A DNA stretch of 64,000 nt from Lewinellaceae bacterium (GTDB lineage Bacteria > Bacteroidota > Bacteroidia > Chitinophagales > Saprospiraceae). Below the pieces are notes generated by a model. The model worked only from the letters and a program-made list of their open reading frames with translations. It ran no database searches and had not been told where the DNA came from. A program made the translations under genes and the position numbers. Shown piece by piece: positions 8,014 through 17,566 of this stretch (positions are counted from its first letter, which is position 1; each line of letters starts with the position of its first letter). The stretch spans positions 124,001 through 188,000 of the forward strand of contig JACJYH010000005.1 in assembly GCA_020636195.1 (NCBI GenBank), given 5' to 3'.

Positions 8014-9113
8014 GTAGAGCCAAATTTTTCACAAATGAGGGCACAATAAAACTCGCCACTTTTTTTGAAATTCCTGTGAAAGTGCATTGGACGTTTGGTT
8101 TACTACTGGCCTTCGTCATGTATTCAGCTTTTATGGACAGTGCTGATTGGGGACAGGCAATGATTTTTGTAGGATTTGTTTTTGTCCTTTTTTTATGTGT
8201 CATATTGCACGAATATGGGCACGCCATTGCCGCTAGGAAATTTGGTGTAAAGACCAAAGACATTATACTTTCCCCCATTGGCGGAGTAGCCAGATTGAAC
8301 AATATGCCTTCAAAACCTGCGCAGGAATTGGTAATTGCAATAGCAGGGCCTTTTGTAAATCTTGTTATTTTCAGTACACTTACTTTGATATTATGGCAAT
8401 TTACCGGCAAAATACTACCTGAAAATGATGGGATGCAATTCCAATCTCCATTAGAATTTCTTCGATGGGTCAATCTCCTAAATATGTCTTTATTTGTTTT
8501 TAATCTTATTCCAGCTTTTCCAATGGATGGAGGAAGGGTATTGAGGGCACTTTTAGCTTTGAAAATAGGAAGGGTGAAGGCAACACATTTAGCGTCGGTG
8601 ATAGGAAGGATTTTGGCTGTTGGGTTTATTGCATATGGCGTGTATTCGCAAAACCTTATTCTATCACTGATCGGATTGTTTATTTTTATGATGGCAGGTA
8701 AAGAGTATGATCAAACGAAGTTGAGTGAGTTGGTGCAGAATTCCAAAGCAAATGAAGTTATGCGCAATCAATTTACAAAGCTACAATTGCATGATGGTTA
8801 TCCATTCGTTATACAACGCTACCATGATGGTGAGAAAAACTTTGTAGTTTTTGATATCACCGGAAATCCCATTGGAACACTTCCGGAATTATTTATAAAA
8901 GACGCCATAGATCATCCAAACGACATACTTACCATTGGCGAGCGATTTGTCAGCAATACACAAAATATCTCACCGGATATGGTACTCGATGATATTATAT
9001 CACTTATGAAAGTAAAAGGTATTGCAATCCTCCCCGTTGTTAGTGACGGTGAAGTTCAAGGGGTGATAGACAGAAATGATATTGAAACCTTTATCCGCAC
9101 AAAAATCGGATAG
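8010..9113 (+). CDS. Site-2-protease-family (M50) membrane metalloprotease with CBS-like C-terminus
   Basis: The start is taken as GTG at 8010, because it forms a GTGA overlap with the stop of the preceding gene; a TTG at 7992 would add six residues. The product (about 367 residues) has several membrane helices. The zinc site is HEYGH (His67, Glu68, His71) in ILHEYGHAIAARKFG, and the third ligand is the aspartate of AFPMDGGRVLRA (Asp173). The SPIGGVARL segment before it is typical of the SpoIVFB-like branch. After the membrane part, about residues 240-360 form a CBS-type regulatory region ending in LPVVSDGEVQGVIDRNDI. Such proteases cut membrane-bound regulators inside the bilayer. No substrate gene is evident nearby. 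Confidence 0.9.
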   Translation: MSRAKFFTNEGTIKLATFFEIPVKVHWTFGLLLAFVMYSAFMDSADWGQAMIFVGFVFVLFLCVILHEYGHAIAARKFGVKTKDIILSPIGGVARLNNMPSKPAQELVIAIAGPFVNLVIFSTLTLILWQFTGKILPENDGMQFQSPLEFLRWVNLLNMSLFVFNLIPAFPMDGGRVLRALLALKIGRVKATHLASVIGRILAVGFIAYGVYSQNLILSLIGLFIFMMAGKEYDQTKLSELVQNSKANEVMRNQFTKLQLHDGYPFVIQRYHDGEKNFVVFDITGNPIGTLPELFIKDAIDHPNDILTIGERFVSNTQNISPDMVLDDIISLMKVKGIAILPVVSDGEVQGVIDRNDIETFIRTKIG

Positions 9114-9141
9114 ACTTAGGAAATACCTACCACGTAGAGTT

Positions 9142-9549
9142 TTAAAATTTATCGATTCTAATTTCTTTGACAGATTTTGGACCCATTTCTTGGGAAGTGC
9201 TATAGACGAAGAATCTAAATGGCCCGTTGGATGTGGTGATTTTGGCCACCTTATACTGAGATGACTTATCCTTTGACGCTCCCTTGTGCATGACTTCTAT
9301 ATTTGTGATTTTATTTGTGGATAAAAAGTCACTGATTTTGTCAAGGGCTACTTTTTTCAATAAAATTTGTTGATTGTCGATGATGCAAAGGTCCACTTGA
9401 TCTTGGAGATACATTTGCAGTCCGGAGGCATCATTATTTTTCAAAGCATTAAAGAAGCCACTTTCGGTTTGTGCATTACTACTTGTAACAAATAATAAAA
9501 ACAAAGACACAAAAGTCAGTTTTAATGTATAAAAGGCGTTTGACATCAT
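9142..9549 (-). CDS. DUF4783-type exported protein
   Basis: The 135-residue product has a signal peptide (to about residue 26, ending SSNAQ), then an NTF2-like alpha/beta domain: SGFFNALKNNDASGLQMYLQDQ, ALDKISDFLSTNK, and a C-terminal RFFVYSTSQ and VKEIRIDKF. This order matches the small Bacteroidota family DUF4783, whose members are periplasmic proteins of unknown function. A second in-frame ATG lies one codon downstream. The gene converges with the M50 protease gene (28-base gap) and diverges from gpmI, so it is probably transcribed alone. The family call is from memory of its pattern. Confidence 0.75.
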   Translation of the reverse strand: MMSNAFYTLKLTFVSLFLLFVTSSNAQTESGFFNALKNNDASGLQMYLQDQVDLCIIDNQQILLKKVALDKISDFLSTNKITNIEVMHKGASKDKSSQYKVAKITTSNGPFRFFVYSTSQEMGPKSVKEIRIDKF

Positions 9550-9567
9550 AAAATTGTTCTAAGTTTG
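9539..9567 (+). promoter_or_regulatory. Promoter of gpmI
   Basis: TTTG at 9539-9542 and TAAGTTTG at 9560-9567 are 17 bases apart. The untranslated leader to the ATG at 9639 would be about 65 bases. The -33 part overlaps the start of the divergent DUF4783 gene. Confidence 0.5.
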
Positions 9568-9638
9568 CAGTATCCAAACGTATAAAAGCACCAAAATAGT
9601 TTCAAATTTTAAGTTAAATTTTTTAACAACTTTGTTTT

Positions 9639-11174
9639 ATGGCAAAAGCGGCTTTAATTATTTTAGATGGATGGGGTATCAATCCAAATCCAAAGGTTAG
9701 TGCCATCACGGCAGCCAACACACCTACTATGGACCGATTAATGTCCAAATATCCCAATGCAACATTGACAACCTTTGGTGAAGAAGTAGGGTTGCCTGAG
9801 GGCCAGATGGGGAATTCAGAAGTTGGTCACATGAATTTAGGTGCCGGAAGAATCGTATATCAAGAACTTGCACGCATTAATAAAGCAGTAAGAGATGGAG
9901 AGCTATTGAATAATAAAATTTGGAATGGTGCTATAGCCCATGCGCAGGCAGGAAATAAACGCATTCATCTCATGGGTTTGGTTTCTGATGGAGGTGTACA
10001 TTCTCACATCCAACATTTATTGGGGTTGTGTGCTATATTGAAAGATTTTCCTGACATTGAGGTATATATTCATGCTTTTACAGATGGACGAGATACCGAC
10101 CCCAAATCGGGTAAAATTTTCTTGCAGCAAGTTGAAGACAATATAAAAGGTTCAAACATATATTTAGCTACAGTAACAGGAAGATATTACGCCATGGATC
10201 GGGACAAAAGATGGGGTAGGGTGAAGATAGCATATGATGCTCTGGTCAATGGCAGTGGCGAGCCTTCAGAAGATTTTGCAAGTTCGCTGGATAAAAGGTA
10301 TGCAAATGGGGAAACAGATGAATTTATTCTGCCAATTTATAACGCAAATCTCACCCCAAAGAGTCGATGTATTCACGATGATGATGTCGTTATATTCTTC
10401 AATTTTAGGACAGACAGGCCAAGACAATTGACAGAAGTCCTTACACAATCGGATATGCCTGATGAAGGGATGAGAAAACTCCATTTGTACTTTGTCAGTA
10501 TGACCAATTATGACCATACATTTAATGATATCCATGTTATATTTGAAAAGGATAATTTATCCTATACCATGGGTGAAATCATTGCTAAGCATGGTAAATC
10601 TCAAGTAAGAATAGCTGAAACAGAAAAATATCCACATGTTACATTCTTTTTCAATGGAGGCAATGAAAAAGTTTTTGAAAACGAAGAAAGGATTCTCATT
10701 CCATCTCCGAAAGTCGCAACATATGACCTGAAACCGGAGATGAGTGCTGTAGAAATCACAAATGCATTAATACCATTTGTTGAAGCAAACAGTCCTGATT
10801 TTATATGTTTGAATTATGCAAATACGGATATGGTTGGCCATACAGGGATATTTAGCGCAGCAGTGCAAGCTGCTGAAACCGTTGATTCATGTCTTGGAAG
10901 ATTATTGGATGTGCTGTTATTGCATGATTACAAAGCCATCATTTTAGCGGATCATGGCAATAGTGATATCATGATCAATCCGGATGGAAGTCCCAATACG
11001 GCTCACACCACTAATCCCGTTCCTGTGATTTTGGTTGGAAAAGACATCACAATGGAAAATTCAAAAATAAAAAATGGAAAACTAGGAGATATTGCACCGA
11101 CTTTATTAGAGTTGATGCACATACCGATACCTTCACAAATGACCGGTAATAATTTAGTAGAAAATATTGCATGA
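9639..11174 (+). CDS. gpmI: 2,3-bisphosphoglycerate-independent phosphoglycerate mutase
   Basis: The 511-residue glycolytic enzyme interconverts 3- and 2-phosphoglycerate using two metal ions and a phosphoserine intermediate. The metal-binding start LIILDGWG (Asp10) and the phospho-acceptor Ser60 in GNSEVGHMNLGAGR are present. The phosphatase-transferase insertion contains HAFTDGRDTDPKSG and the VTGRYYAMDRDKRW motif. The second metal cluster is seen in NYANTDMVGHTG and LADHGNSDIM, with AHTTNPVP near the C-terminus. Length is normal for the family. No ribosome-binding purine run is visible, as usual in Bacteroidota. purL follows 31 bases downstream with its own -7 box (TATATTTG at 11178-11185). 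Confidence 0.97.
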   Translation: MAKAALIILDGWGINPNPKVSAITAANTPTMDRLMSKYPNATLTTFGEEVGLPEGQMGNSEVGHMNLGAGRIVYQELARINKAVRDGELLNNKIWNGAIAHAQAGNKRIHLMGLVSDGGVHSHIQHLLGLCAILKDFPDIEVYIHAFTDGRDTDPKSGKIFLQQVEDNIKGSNIYLATVTGRYYAMDRDKRWGRVKIAYDALVNGSGEPSEDFASSLDKRYANGETDEFILPIYNANLTPKSRCIHDDDVVIFFNFRTDRPRQLTEVLTQSDMPDEGMRKLHLYFVSMTNYDHTFNDIHVIFEKDNLSYTMGEIIAKHGKSQVRIAETEKYPHVTFFFNGGNEKVFENEERILIPSPKVATYDLKPEMSAVEITNALIPFVEANSPDFICLNYANTDMVGHTGIFSAAVQAAETVDSCLGRLLDVLLLHDYKAIILADHGNSDIMINPDGSPNTAHTTNPVPVILVGKDITMENSKIKNGKLGDIAPTLLELMHIPIPSQMTGNNLVENIA

Positions 11175-11205
11175 TTTTATATTTGAATAAGTAACGCCAC
11201 TATAT

Positions 11206-14200
11206 ATGATTTCATTTTTCACAGATGATTTAAGGACATTTGCCATTGTGACTGAAAGCACGTTGTTGTTTGAAGACATTACTAAACTTGAATGGCTGTT
11301 TAGTGGTGCGACATACACCGATAAAAAGGAACTTGAAGGTATTTTTTTAGGTCCACGATCCAATATGATCACGCCGTATAGTACTAATGCCGTTGAAATA
11401 GTGGAAACGATGGGCATCCATACCATAAAACGGATTGAAGTGTTCCATGCTGTGGAAGATACGCATTCAGAATATGACCATCTGCTTTATCAGATGTACG
11501 AAGGATTAAGTCAAAGTATGTTTTCTTTAGAAGGTCATGAAACGGGCAATTCTGTGGTAGATGACATTGCCAATTACAATCGTGTATATGGACTTTCATT
11601 GAATGACCAAGAAGTCAATTATCTCAATGAATTATCCAAACGATTTGGGAGGTCACTGACAGAAGCAGAGGTGTTTGGCTATTCACAGATAAATTCAGAA
11701 CACTGTAGGCATAAAATTTTCAATGGTAGATTTATCATAGATGACCATGAAAAAGAGATGACATTGTTTGAAATGATAAAAAGTACATCGAAATCCCATC
11801 CTAATTATATCGTTTCTGCATATAAGGATAATGTGGCTTTCATATCGGGGCCAAGGATCACCCAATTTGCACCTGAAAATCCCACCAAGCCATCAAAATA
11901 TTCCGCAAAGCAGAGAGATTCTGTGATCTCACTGAAAGCTGAGACGCATAATTTTCCAACGACAGTGGAACCATTTAATGGTGCAGCGACGGGTTCAGGA
12001 GGAGAAATTAGAGACAGAATGGCAGGAGGGCAAGGTTCTTTGCCATTAGCCGGAACGGCTGTCTATATGACATCTTATCCAAGATTTTCATCAGAATTAT
12101 GGAAATCAGACATAACTCCTAGACATTGGTTGTATCAATCTCCATTAAACATATTAAGAAAAGCTTCAGATGGCGCTTCAGATTTCGGGAATAAATTTGG
12201 TCAGCCTTTAATTTCAGGGTCATGTTTGACCTTTGAGATGTCAGTAGGTGAAGACATTTGCGCCTATGATAAAGTGATTATGTTGGCTGGAGGAGTTGGC
12301 TATGGTATCTTGGAACAATCAAAAAAGAAAGACATCCATGCGGGAGATTCGATCATCGTTTTGGGTGGCGATAATTACAGAATTGGTTTGGGTGGTGCAT
12401 CGGTTTCTTCATCAGATACCGGCGCCTTCGGAAGTAAAATAGAACTCAATGCGGTTCAGAGATCTAATCCTGAAATGCAAAAAAGAATTTCAAACGCCAT
12501 CAGAGCCTTGGTAGAAAAAGATGAAAATCCCATTCAATCTATCCATGATCATGGTGCCGGCGGCCATTTAAATTGTCTCACAGAACTGGTAGAGACTGAG
12601 GGAGGAGAAATCTATTTGGACAAACTTCCTATTGGCGATCCTACGCTGAATTATCGAGAATTGCTCACCAACGAATCACAGGAAAGGATGGGATTGGTTA
12701 TGGAACCTCAGGCATTGGAGGAACTGAAATCCATTTGCAATAGGGAAAGAGCGCCATTTTTTGAAGTGGGCAGGGTAAGGGATGACCATAAATTTATTGC
12801 CACAGTTACGGATGGATCAGACACCGTTATCGATTTGAAAATGGATGATTTATTTGGAAATAGTCCAAAGATGGTGTTAAAAGATAAAACCATCCCAAGT
12901 TCTGTGATGCCATTTCAGAATTTAGAGCAATTAGACATTTACGAAAGTCTCATAAAGGTCATGAGTTTAGAAGCTGTGGCTTGTAAAGATTGGTTGACGA
13001 ACAAAGTTGACAGGTGTGTTGGTGGCAAAGTGGCAAAGCAGCAATGTGTTGGTAGTTTACAATTGCCATTGAGTGACTGTGGGGTGACAGCAATTGATTT
13101 CGGTTCCCCTCAAGGCATAGCTGTTTCAATGGGCCATGCTCCGGGAATTAGTTTAATAAGTGCTGCAGCGGCTAGCAGGATCAGTATCTTGGAAGCACTC
13201 ACCAATATTATTTTTGTACCATTGACACATGGATTAAAAGGAATTTCACTTTCAGCCAACTGGATGTGGCCGTGTGGGAATGCAGGAGAAGAGTCAAGGT
13301 TGTATGAAGCTGTGCAAGCATGTGCCCACTTTGCTATGTCCCTTGGAATCAACATTCCTACCGGCAAGGATTCTTTATCAATGACACAAAAATACAATGA
13401 TGTCCAAATCAAAGCGCCTGGTACGGTGATCATCACTGCAGTGGGTGAATGTAGCGACATCACAAGGCTTATTGACCCGATATTTCAGGTTAACGAAGGA
13501 AGTATATACTTATTGAACATGACCGCAGCACCTCCAATGCTTGGTGGTTCTTCACTTTCTCAGGTGTTGAATAGATTAGGTGATTCTGCTCCTGATGCCC
13601 ATGAACCTGAAACTGTAGTGAGCATCTTTAACGCGATACAGTTTATTTTGAAGAATAGAATGATTGTTGCTGGCCATGATGTAGGTAGTGGAGGTCTCCT
13701 GGTAAGTTTATTGGAGATGGCATTTTCAAGCCATGGCACTGGTGCAGAAATAGACTTATCGGGGTATTCTACTTTGGCAGATGCGGCAGTACTTTTCTCT
13801 GAAAATCCAGCTCTTATTTTTCAGTTGAGGAAGAATTCAGAAGAAGAAGCTTTGGTAGCGTTATTAGAATATGGGGTGAAACCTATCAAGATCGGACATG
13901 TAACGGAAAATGAAGAAGTCTATATCAAAACATACAATAACAACTTCAAATTTGATGTCAGTAAGTATCGAGACATTTGGTATCATAAGTCGTATTTGTT
14001 GGATGCTGAACAAACTGCCAATGGTCTTGCAAAAACAAGATTTGAGAACTACAAGTTACAACCGTTATCCTATCAATTTCCTTCTTGGTTTAACGGGAAA
14101 CTCCCGAAACTTCCATCTGATAGAAAGATAAAAGCAGGTGTATTAAGAGAGAAGGGCAGTAACTCCGAGAGAGAACTTGCCAATGCACTTTTTTTAGCCG

Positions 14201-14880
14201 GATTTGAAGTGATTGACATTCATACTACCGACATATTGGAAGGACGGACTGACTTGTCTGAAATACATTTTTTAGGAGCAGTAGGTGGATTTTCTCATTC
14301 CGATGTCATGGGTTCAGCGAAAGGATGGGCGGCAGCATTTAAATACAATCCTAAGGCAGGAGAGGCATTGAGAAAGTTTTTTGATCGTAAAGACACACTT
14401 TCTATAGGTATTTGCAATGGATGTCAGCTATTTATGGAGTTAGATATGATATATCCTGAATTTCCACATCATCCTAAGATGCACCATAATGATTCAGGAA
14501 AGCATGAAAGCGCATTCACTTCAGTGGAGATAGCAGAAAACAATAGTATTATGTTACAGCGATATGGAGGAGCAAAATTGGGTGTATGGATTTCACATGG
14601 TGAAGGCAAATTTGTGTTTGATGGTGAGGAAAGTAATTATAACATCATTGGAAAATATGGATATGCTGACTATCCGAGTAACCCAAATGGCTCAGAATTC
14701 AATGCTGCCTTGGTGTGTAGCAACGACGGAAGACATTTAGCCACTATGCCTCACATCGAAAGATCGATTTTTACTTGGAACTGGCCATTTTATCCTGAAG
14801 ATAAAAACCATACTGTATCGCCGTGGTTAGAAGCATTTGTCGATGCAAGAGAGTGGATAGAGCAACAACTATTTGTATAG
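11206..14880 (+). CDS. purL: Phosphoribosylformylglycinamidine synthase, single-chain form
   Basis: At 1,224 residues this is the large single-chain enzyme of purine synthesis (step four), which makes FGAM from FGAR, glutamine and ATP. The order is an N-terminal PurS-like domain, a linker domain (QINSEHCRHKIFNGRF), two AIRS-like synthetase halves (LKAETHNFPTTVEPFNGAATGSGG; later NGISLSANW-like and PTGKDSLSM segments), and a C-terminal class-I glutaminase. In the glutaminase, Cys1070 lies in GICNGCQLF and the His/Glu pair in ISHGEGKF. No residue of these motifs appears to be missing. The TATATTTG box ends 21 bases before the ATG. This is the last core gene before the accessory island. Confidence 0.97.
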   Translation: MISFFTDDLRTFAIVTESTLLFEDITKLEWLFSGATYTDKKELEGIFLGPRSNMITPYSTNAVEIVETMGIHTIKRIEVFHAVEDTHSEYDHLLYQMYEGLSQSMFSLEGHETGNSVVDDIANYNRVYGLSLNDQEVNYLNELSKRFGRSLTEAEVFGYSQINSEHCRHKIFNGRFIIDDHEKEMTLFEMIKSTSKSHPNYIVSAYKDNVAFISGPRITQFAPENPTKPSKYSAKQRDSVISLKAETHNFPTTVEPFNGAATGSGGEIRDRMAGGQGSLPLAGTAVYMTSYPRFSSELWKSDITPRHWLYQSPLNILRKASDGASDFGNKFGQPLISGSCLTFEMSVGEDICAYDKVIMLAGGVGYGILEQSKKKDIHAGDSIIVLGGDNYRIGLGGASVSSSDTGAFGSKIELNAVQRSNPEMQKRISNAIRALVEKDENPIQSIHDHGAGGHLNCLTELVETEGGEIYLDKLPIGDPTLNYRELLTNESQERMGLVMEPQALEELKSICNRERAPFFEVGRVRDDHKFIATVTDGSDTVIDLKMDDLFGNSPKMVLKDKTIPSSVMPFQNLEQLDIYESLIKVMSLEAVACKDWLTNKVDRCVGGKVAKQQCVGSLQLPLSDCGVTAIDFGSPQGIAVSMGHAPGISLISAAAASRISILEALTNIIFVPLTHGLKGISLSANWMWPCGNAGEESRLYEAVQACAHFAMSLGINIPTGKDSLSMTQKYNDVQIKAPGTVIITAVGECSDITRLIDPIFQVNEGSIYLLNMTAAPPMLGGSSLSQVLNRLGDSAPDAHEPETVVSIFNAIQFILKNRMIVAGHDVGSGGLLVSLLEMAFSSHGTGAEIDLSGYSTLADAAVLFSENPALIFQLRKNSEEEALVALLEYGVKPIKIGHVTENEEVYIKTYNNNFKFDVSKYRDIWYHKSYLLDAEQTANGLAKTRFENYKLQPLSYQFPSWFNGKLPKLPSDRKIKAGVLREKGSNSERELANALFLAGFEVIDIHTTDILEGRTDLSEIHFLGAVGGFSHSDVMGSAKGWAAAFKYNPKAGEALRKFFDRKDTLSIGICNGCQLFMELDMIYPEFPHHPKMHHNDSGKHESAFTSVEIAENNSIMLQRYGGAKLGVWISHGEGKFVFDGEESNYNIIGKYGYADYPSNPNGSEFNAALVCSNDGRHLATMPHIERSIFTWNWPFYPEDKNHTVSPWLEAFVDAREWIEQQLFV

Positions 14881-15108
14881 AACGGCTGGTTGGAGCAAGT
14901 TATTCATAGATTAGGCAGCTTAATCAACGTTATTGGTCTGAAATAATTTGATACACTTTTTGTTTAAGAGTTGGATGGATTAATGTGGCTCTTTCATTGG
15001 TTACCCAAATAGCGTGTTCCAAATTTTGTTGTATGTATCAGGTATATTCAATTATTTATTTTTTGTCTAATAAGCCGTTGAAACGATTTGTGTTATTTCA
15101 CGAATTTT

Positions 15109-15138
15109 CATAGCCCAAGGTATAAACCGCAGGCTATG
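15109..15138. repeat. REP-like hairpin, left copy
   Basis: This 30-base imperfect palindrome has arms CATAGCC and GGCTATG around an inner GGT/ACC pairing. It aligns without gaps to the hairpin at 20797-20826, sharing about two thirds of positions and the same outer pattern CATARCC and GGYTATG. The two copies bracket the ars operon. They look like REP-type units, but no REP transposase gene is present in the window. Confidence 0.55.
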
Positions 15139-15166
15139 AAGTGTTTGCGATATTTTCGGAATGGTT

Positions 15167-15244
15167 TTAACCATTTTTAATGATTTTTATTTCTTCTTCT
15201 GTCAAATTATAAAGTTGGTAAACCAATTGGTCGATTTGGTTTAC
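15167..15244 (-). pseudogene. C-terminal remnant of a restriction-modification DNA methyltransferase
   Basis: A 25-codon tail ending in TAA reads QIDQLVYQLYNLTEEEIKII and then KNG. This is the typical last helix of Eco57I/TaqI-like methyltransferase-restriction proteins (a DxLVYxLYxLTEEEIKIV pattern). No upstream part in this frame survives: it runs straight into a different truncated gene (15244-15447). It is therefore a leftover of a deleted restriction-modification gene at the island edge. The identification rests on the motif alone. Confidence 0.6.
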
Positions 15245-15447
15245 TATTTTATTTTTTGACTAAACCATATGGTACCTTCTCTATCGACAAAACCGTATGA
15301 AAATCCGTTTTTCGGAACAGGGATTTTATTTGCCGCATGAACTTTCTCTATCGTTAATGGGAGTTCTTTTTGATTTGTATGTTGCTTACAGGAAACAAAC
15401 ACAGAAAGCACAATCAATAAAGCTATAAGTATAAATTCAAATTTCAA
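15244..15447 (-). pseudogene. Truncated lipoprotein, N-terminal fragment
   Basis: The 67-residue frame begins with a clear lipoprotein signal (MKFEFILIALLIVLSVFVSC, Cys20) and continues to GFSYGFVDREGTIWFSQKIK. The GFVDREGTIWF stretch resembles the first blade of ligand-sensor/two-component-regulator propeller repeats, which normally continue for hundreds of residues. Here the frame stops at once, and the next DNA codes for the tail of an unrelated methyltransferase. The simplest reading is a deletion that fused two broken genes. Whether the short lipoprotein is still made cannot be told. Confidence 0.55.
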
Positions 15448-15717
15448 TTTCCATTTGGTTCTTTGGTTGCAACTTGCGGTTTTGTATGATTATATTGGCG
15501 ATTAGAATAGGCATCTCTTTAGGTTAACAACTAAAGTCAAATTTAAGCAATTATTTTGATTTTATTGATTTAACCAAGATTGTTTGTTTACTGTGATACG
15601 CATTCCGATTTTCTTACCCACGCTTGTCGTAGGCAAAGCAGTGCTCCATTGTGCGAGTTGACAAATAGGACTTAAGCTCCGTCTAAGCAATGTGTTTGAC
15701 TTAAAAGAGGCGGTTTT

Positions 15718-16749
15718 TCAATAATATTTCTTTCTCAGCCAAAACGAAACTCTAACCAATAAAATCAATGCAGGGACTTCCACCAATGGTCCTATTACTC
15801 CTGCAAATGCTTGTCCTGAATTCAGTCCAAAAACAGCTATAGCAACGGCAATCGCCAATTCAAAATTATTTCCCGCTGCTGTAAATGCGACAGAAGCTGT
15901 TTTGTCATATTCTACACCCATGGCTTTGGTGATAAAAAATCCTAGAATAAACATTACAACAAAGTAAACCAAAAGCGGTATAGAGATTTTCAAAACGTCC
16001 ATCGGGATTTCCACGATTAAGCCTCCTTTAAGTGAAAACATAATTATGATAGTAAATATCAAGGCTATCAAAGTTATTGGTGATATGCTAGGAATAAATT
16101 TTTTCGAATACCACTCTTCGCCGTTCATTTTTACTAAAATCAGTCTGCTTAAAATCCCCAATACGAACGGAATGCCGAGATAGATCGCAACACTTTCAGC
16201 TATCGTTGCTATAGAAATATCAACGATCGCACCTTCAAATCCAAAGAGTGGCGGTAATTTTGTGATGAAAAGCCATGCATAAAAACTGTAGGCAAATACC
16301 TGAAAAATACTATTTAACGCAACCAAACCTGCTCCGTATTCGCTGTTGCCTTCGGCAAGGTCATTCCAAACTAATACCATTGCGATACAACGAGCTAAAC
16401 CGATTAAAATCAATCCAACCATGTAAGGTGGATAATCTCTTAGGAAAGTAATGGCTAAAATGAACATTAAAACAGGCCCGATTACCCAGTTTAAAACCAA
16501 CGCAATAGTCAGAATTTTGGTGTTTCTAAAAACTTCAGGAAGTAAGGCATAATTCACTTTAGCCAGAGGTGGATACATCATTAAAATAAGTCCAATAGCA
16601 ATAGGAATGTTGGTTGTACCTTTATTATAAGAATTGATAAAATCGGGAAAAGTTGGAAAAAAATAACCAATTCCAACACCAACGGCCATTGCAATAAAAA
16701 TCCACAAAGTCAGATTTTTGTCGAGAAAACTTAATTTTTTAACAGCCAT
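15718..16749 (-). CDS. acr3: Arsenite efflux transporter, ACR3 family
   Basis: The 343-residue inner-membrane carrier has about ten hydrophobic helices and exports arsenite using the proton gradient. The diagnostic ACR3 segment GLIGLARCIAMVLVWNDLAEGN is not far from the middle of the protein; its cysteine (Cys121) is the conserved thiol needed for arsenite transport. GLNSGQAFAGVIGPLVEVP near the C-terminus is also typical. It is the last gene of the leftward ars operon, three bases after arsC, so the two are surely co-transcribed. An untranslated stretch of 270 bases with no further recognisable gene follows on its downstream side. Assignment is secure. Confidence 0.96.
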   Translation of the reverse strand: MAVKKLSFLDKNLTLWIFIAMAVGVGIGYFFPTFPDFINSYNKGTTNIPIAIGLILMMYPPLAKVNYALLPEVFRNTKILTIALVLNWVIGPVLMFILAITFLRDYPPYMVGLILIGLARCIAMVLVWNDLAEGNSEYGAGLVALNSIFQVFAYSFYAWLFITKLPPLFGFEGAIVDISIATIAESVAIYLGIPFVLGILSRLILVKMNGEEWYSKKFIPSISPITLIALIFTIIIMFSLKGGLIVEIPMDVLKISIPLLVYFVVMFILGFFITKAMGVEYDKTASVAFTAAGNNFELAIAVAIAVFGLNSGQAFAGVIGPLVEVPALILLVRVSFWLRKKYY

Positions 16750-16752
16750 AAT

Positions 16753-17373
16753 TTACGGTTGAATTTTTGAAAAAACGTAAAACATCTCAGTTGCTATTTG
16801 CAAACTTCTTTCTTGGTATTTTTCCTCTTGTTGGAGTGTATTGTCAAATACTTTCGGGTCATCATAGGTTATTGGGAAGCGCAATTCTGCTCCTAGCACA
16901 ATGGGACAACCTTCATCAGCATGTGAACAGGTCATTATGGCGCAAAACTCCGATTTGGGATTGAAGTTGGAGTCAATTTTTTTTGAAAAACCGATAATCG
17001 GCGGTTCGTTGTCGTCATATTTTATACTGTAAACAGGGTTATTATTGTCAGATAATTTTTCAATTTGAAAACCTGTGTTTTCTAAAGTTTTCACCACCAT
17101 AGAAAATAGTGCAGTAGCTTCGGTTCCTCCCGAATAGCAAGTTACTTTTTCAATTCCGAAGTGATATGCCCATGTTTGTGCCCAAATTTGTGATAAGTGG
17201 CTTCTGCGAGAATTGTGTGTACATATAAAATTTAATCTTATAGACTTGTTTTCATCTACCTTTGATTGAATGTAATCTACCAATGGTTGTAGTGTCTGTT
17301 TTCGATTGTTCGTGATATTTTCTATGGTTAGCGAAGCTACAAAATCTTGCAAATTTTTAGTGAGTGTCTTCAT
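16753..17373 (-). CDS. arsC: Arsenate reductase, low-molecular-weight phosphatase type
   Basis: The 206-residue cytosolic protein has an N-terminal extension of about 45 residues and then the phosphatase-like fold. Its anion-binding loop CTHNSRRS (Cys51 to Arg57) is the C-x5-R catalytic site. Further thiols lie at VTCYSGGTEA and at ITC-type positions (FCAIMTCSHADEGCP), plausible partners in the disulfide relay. The family reduces arsenate to arsenite, which Acr3 then exports; acr3 is three bases downstream. Related proteins in Bacteroidota are often annotated only as protein-tyrosine-phosphatase, so the function rests on the ars context. MITE copy B lies 34 bases before its start, separating it from arsG. 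Confidence 0.9.
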   Translation of the reverse strand: MKTLTKNLQDFVASLTIENITNNRKQTLQPLVDYIQSKVDENKSIRLNFICTHNSRRSHLSQIWAQTWAYHFGIEKVTCYSGGTEATALFSMVVKTLENTGFQIEKLSDNNNPVYSIKYDDNEPPIIGFSKKIDSNFNPKSEFCAIMTCSHADEGCPIVLGAELRFPITYDDPKVFDNTLQQEEKYQERSLQIATEMFYVFSKIQP

Positions 17374-17407
17374 TATTTAAACATTTTCATTGAATTGTGG
17401 GGGTTAA

Positions 17408-17566
17408 GAGTATGTTTTAAATTTATCCTTTAGCTAGAAAATCCTTTATTTCGGCTTCAAATTCGTTAAATTATTCATCGAAGTGTCCACATTCGACTGC
17501 AAAATTTGCCTTTTTCGCTCAAAATAATTCCATTTTATTATCCAAAAACAAAATTTAAACATACTC
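17408..17566. mobile_element. MITE copy B (159 bp), between arsG and arsC
   Basis: The ends are GAGTATGTTTTAAATTT and the inverted AAATTTAAACATACTC, flanked by TAA at 17405-17407 and 17567-17569. Its last base pairs supply the final base of the arsG stop codon (TAG). If the element and one TAA are removed, arsG reads the same residues and stops at TAA. The insertion is thus protein-neutral for arsG but puts about 160 bases into the operon upstream of arsC. Confidence 0.9.

Noticed and set aside
7952..8473. A 173-codon minus-strand frame overlapping the end of the acyl-CoA dehydrogenase and the M50 gene
   Set aside because: Both plus-strand genes have clear family motifs across this stretch; the minus frame reads as low-complexity Ser/Thr/Lys sequence without motifs.
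15448..15717. Further genes between the lipoprotein fragment and acr3
   Set aside because: No frame of useful length or recognisable motif was found on either strand; only uncharacterised AT-rich DNA.
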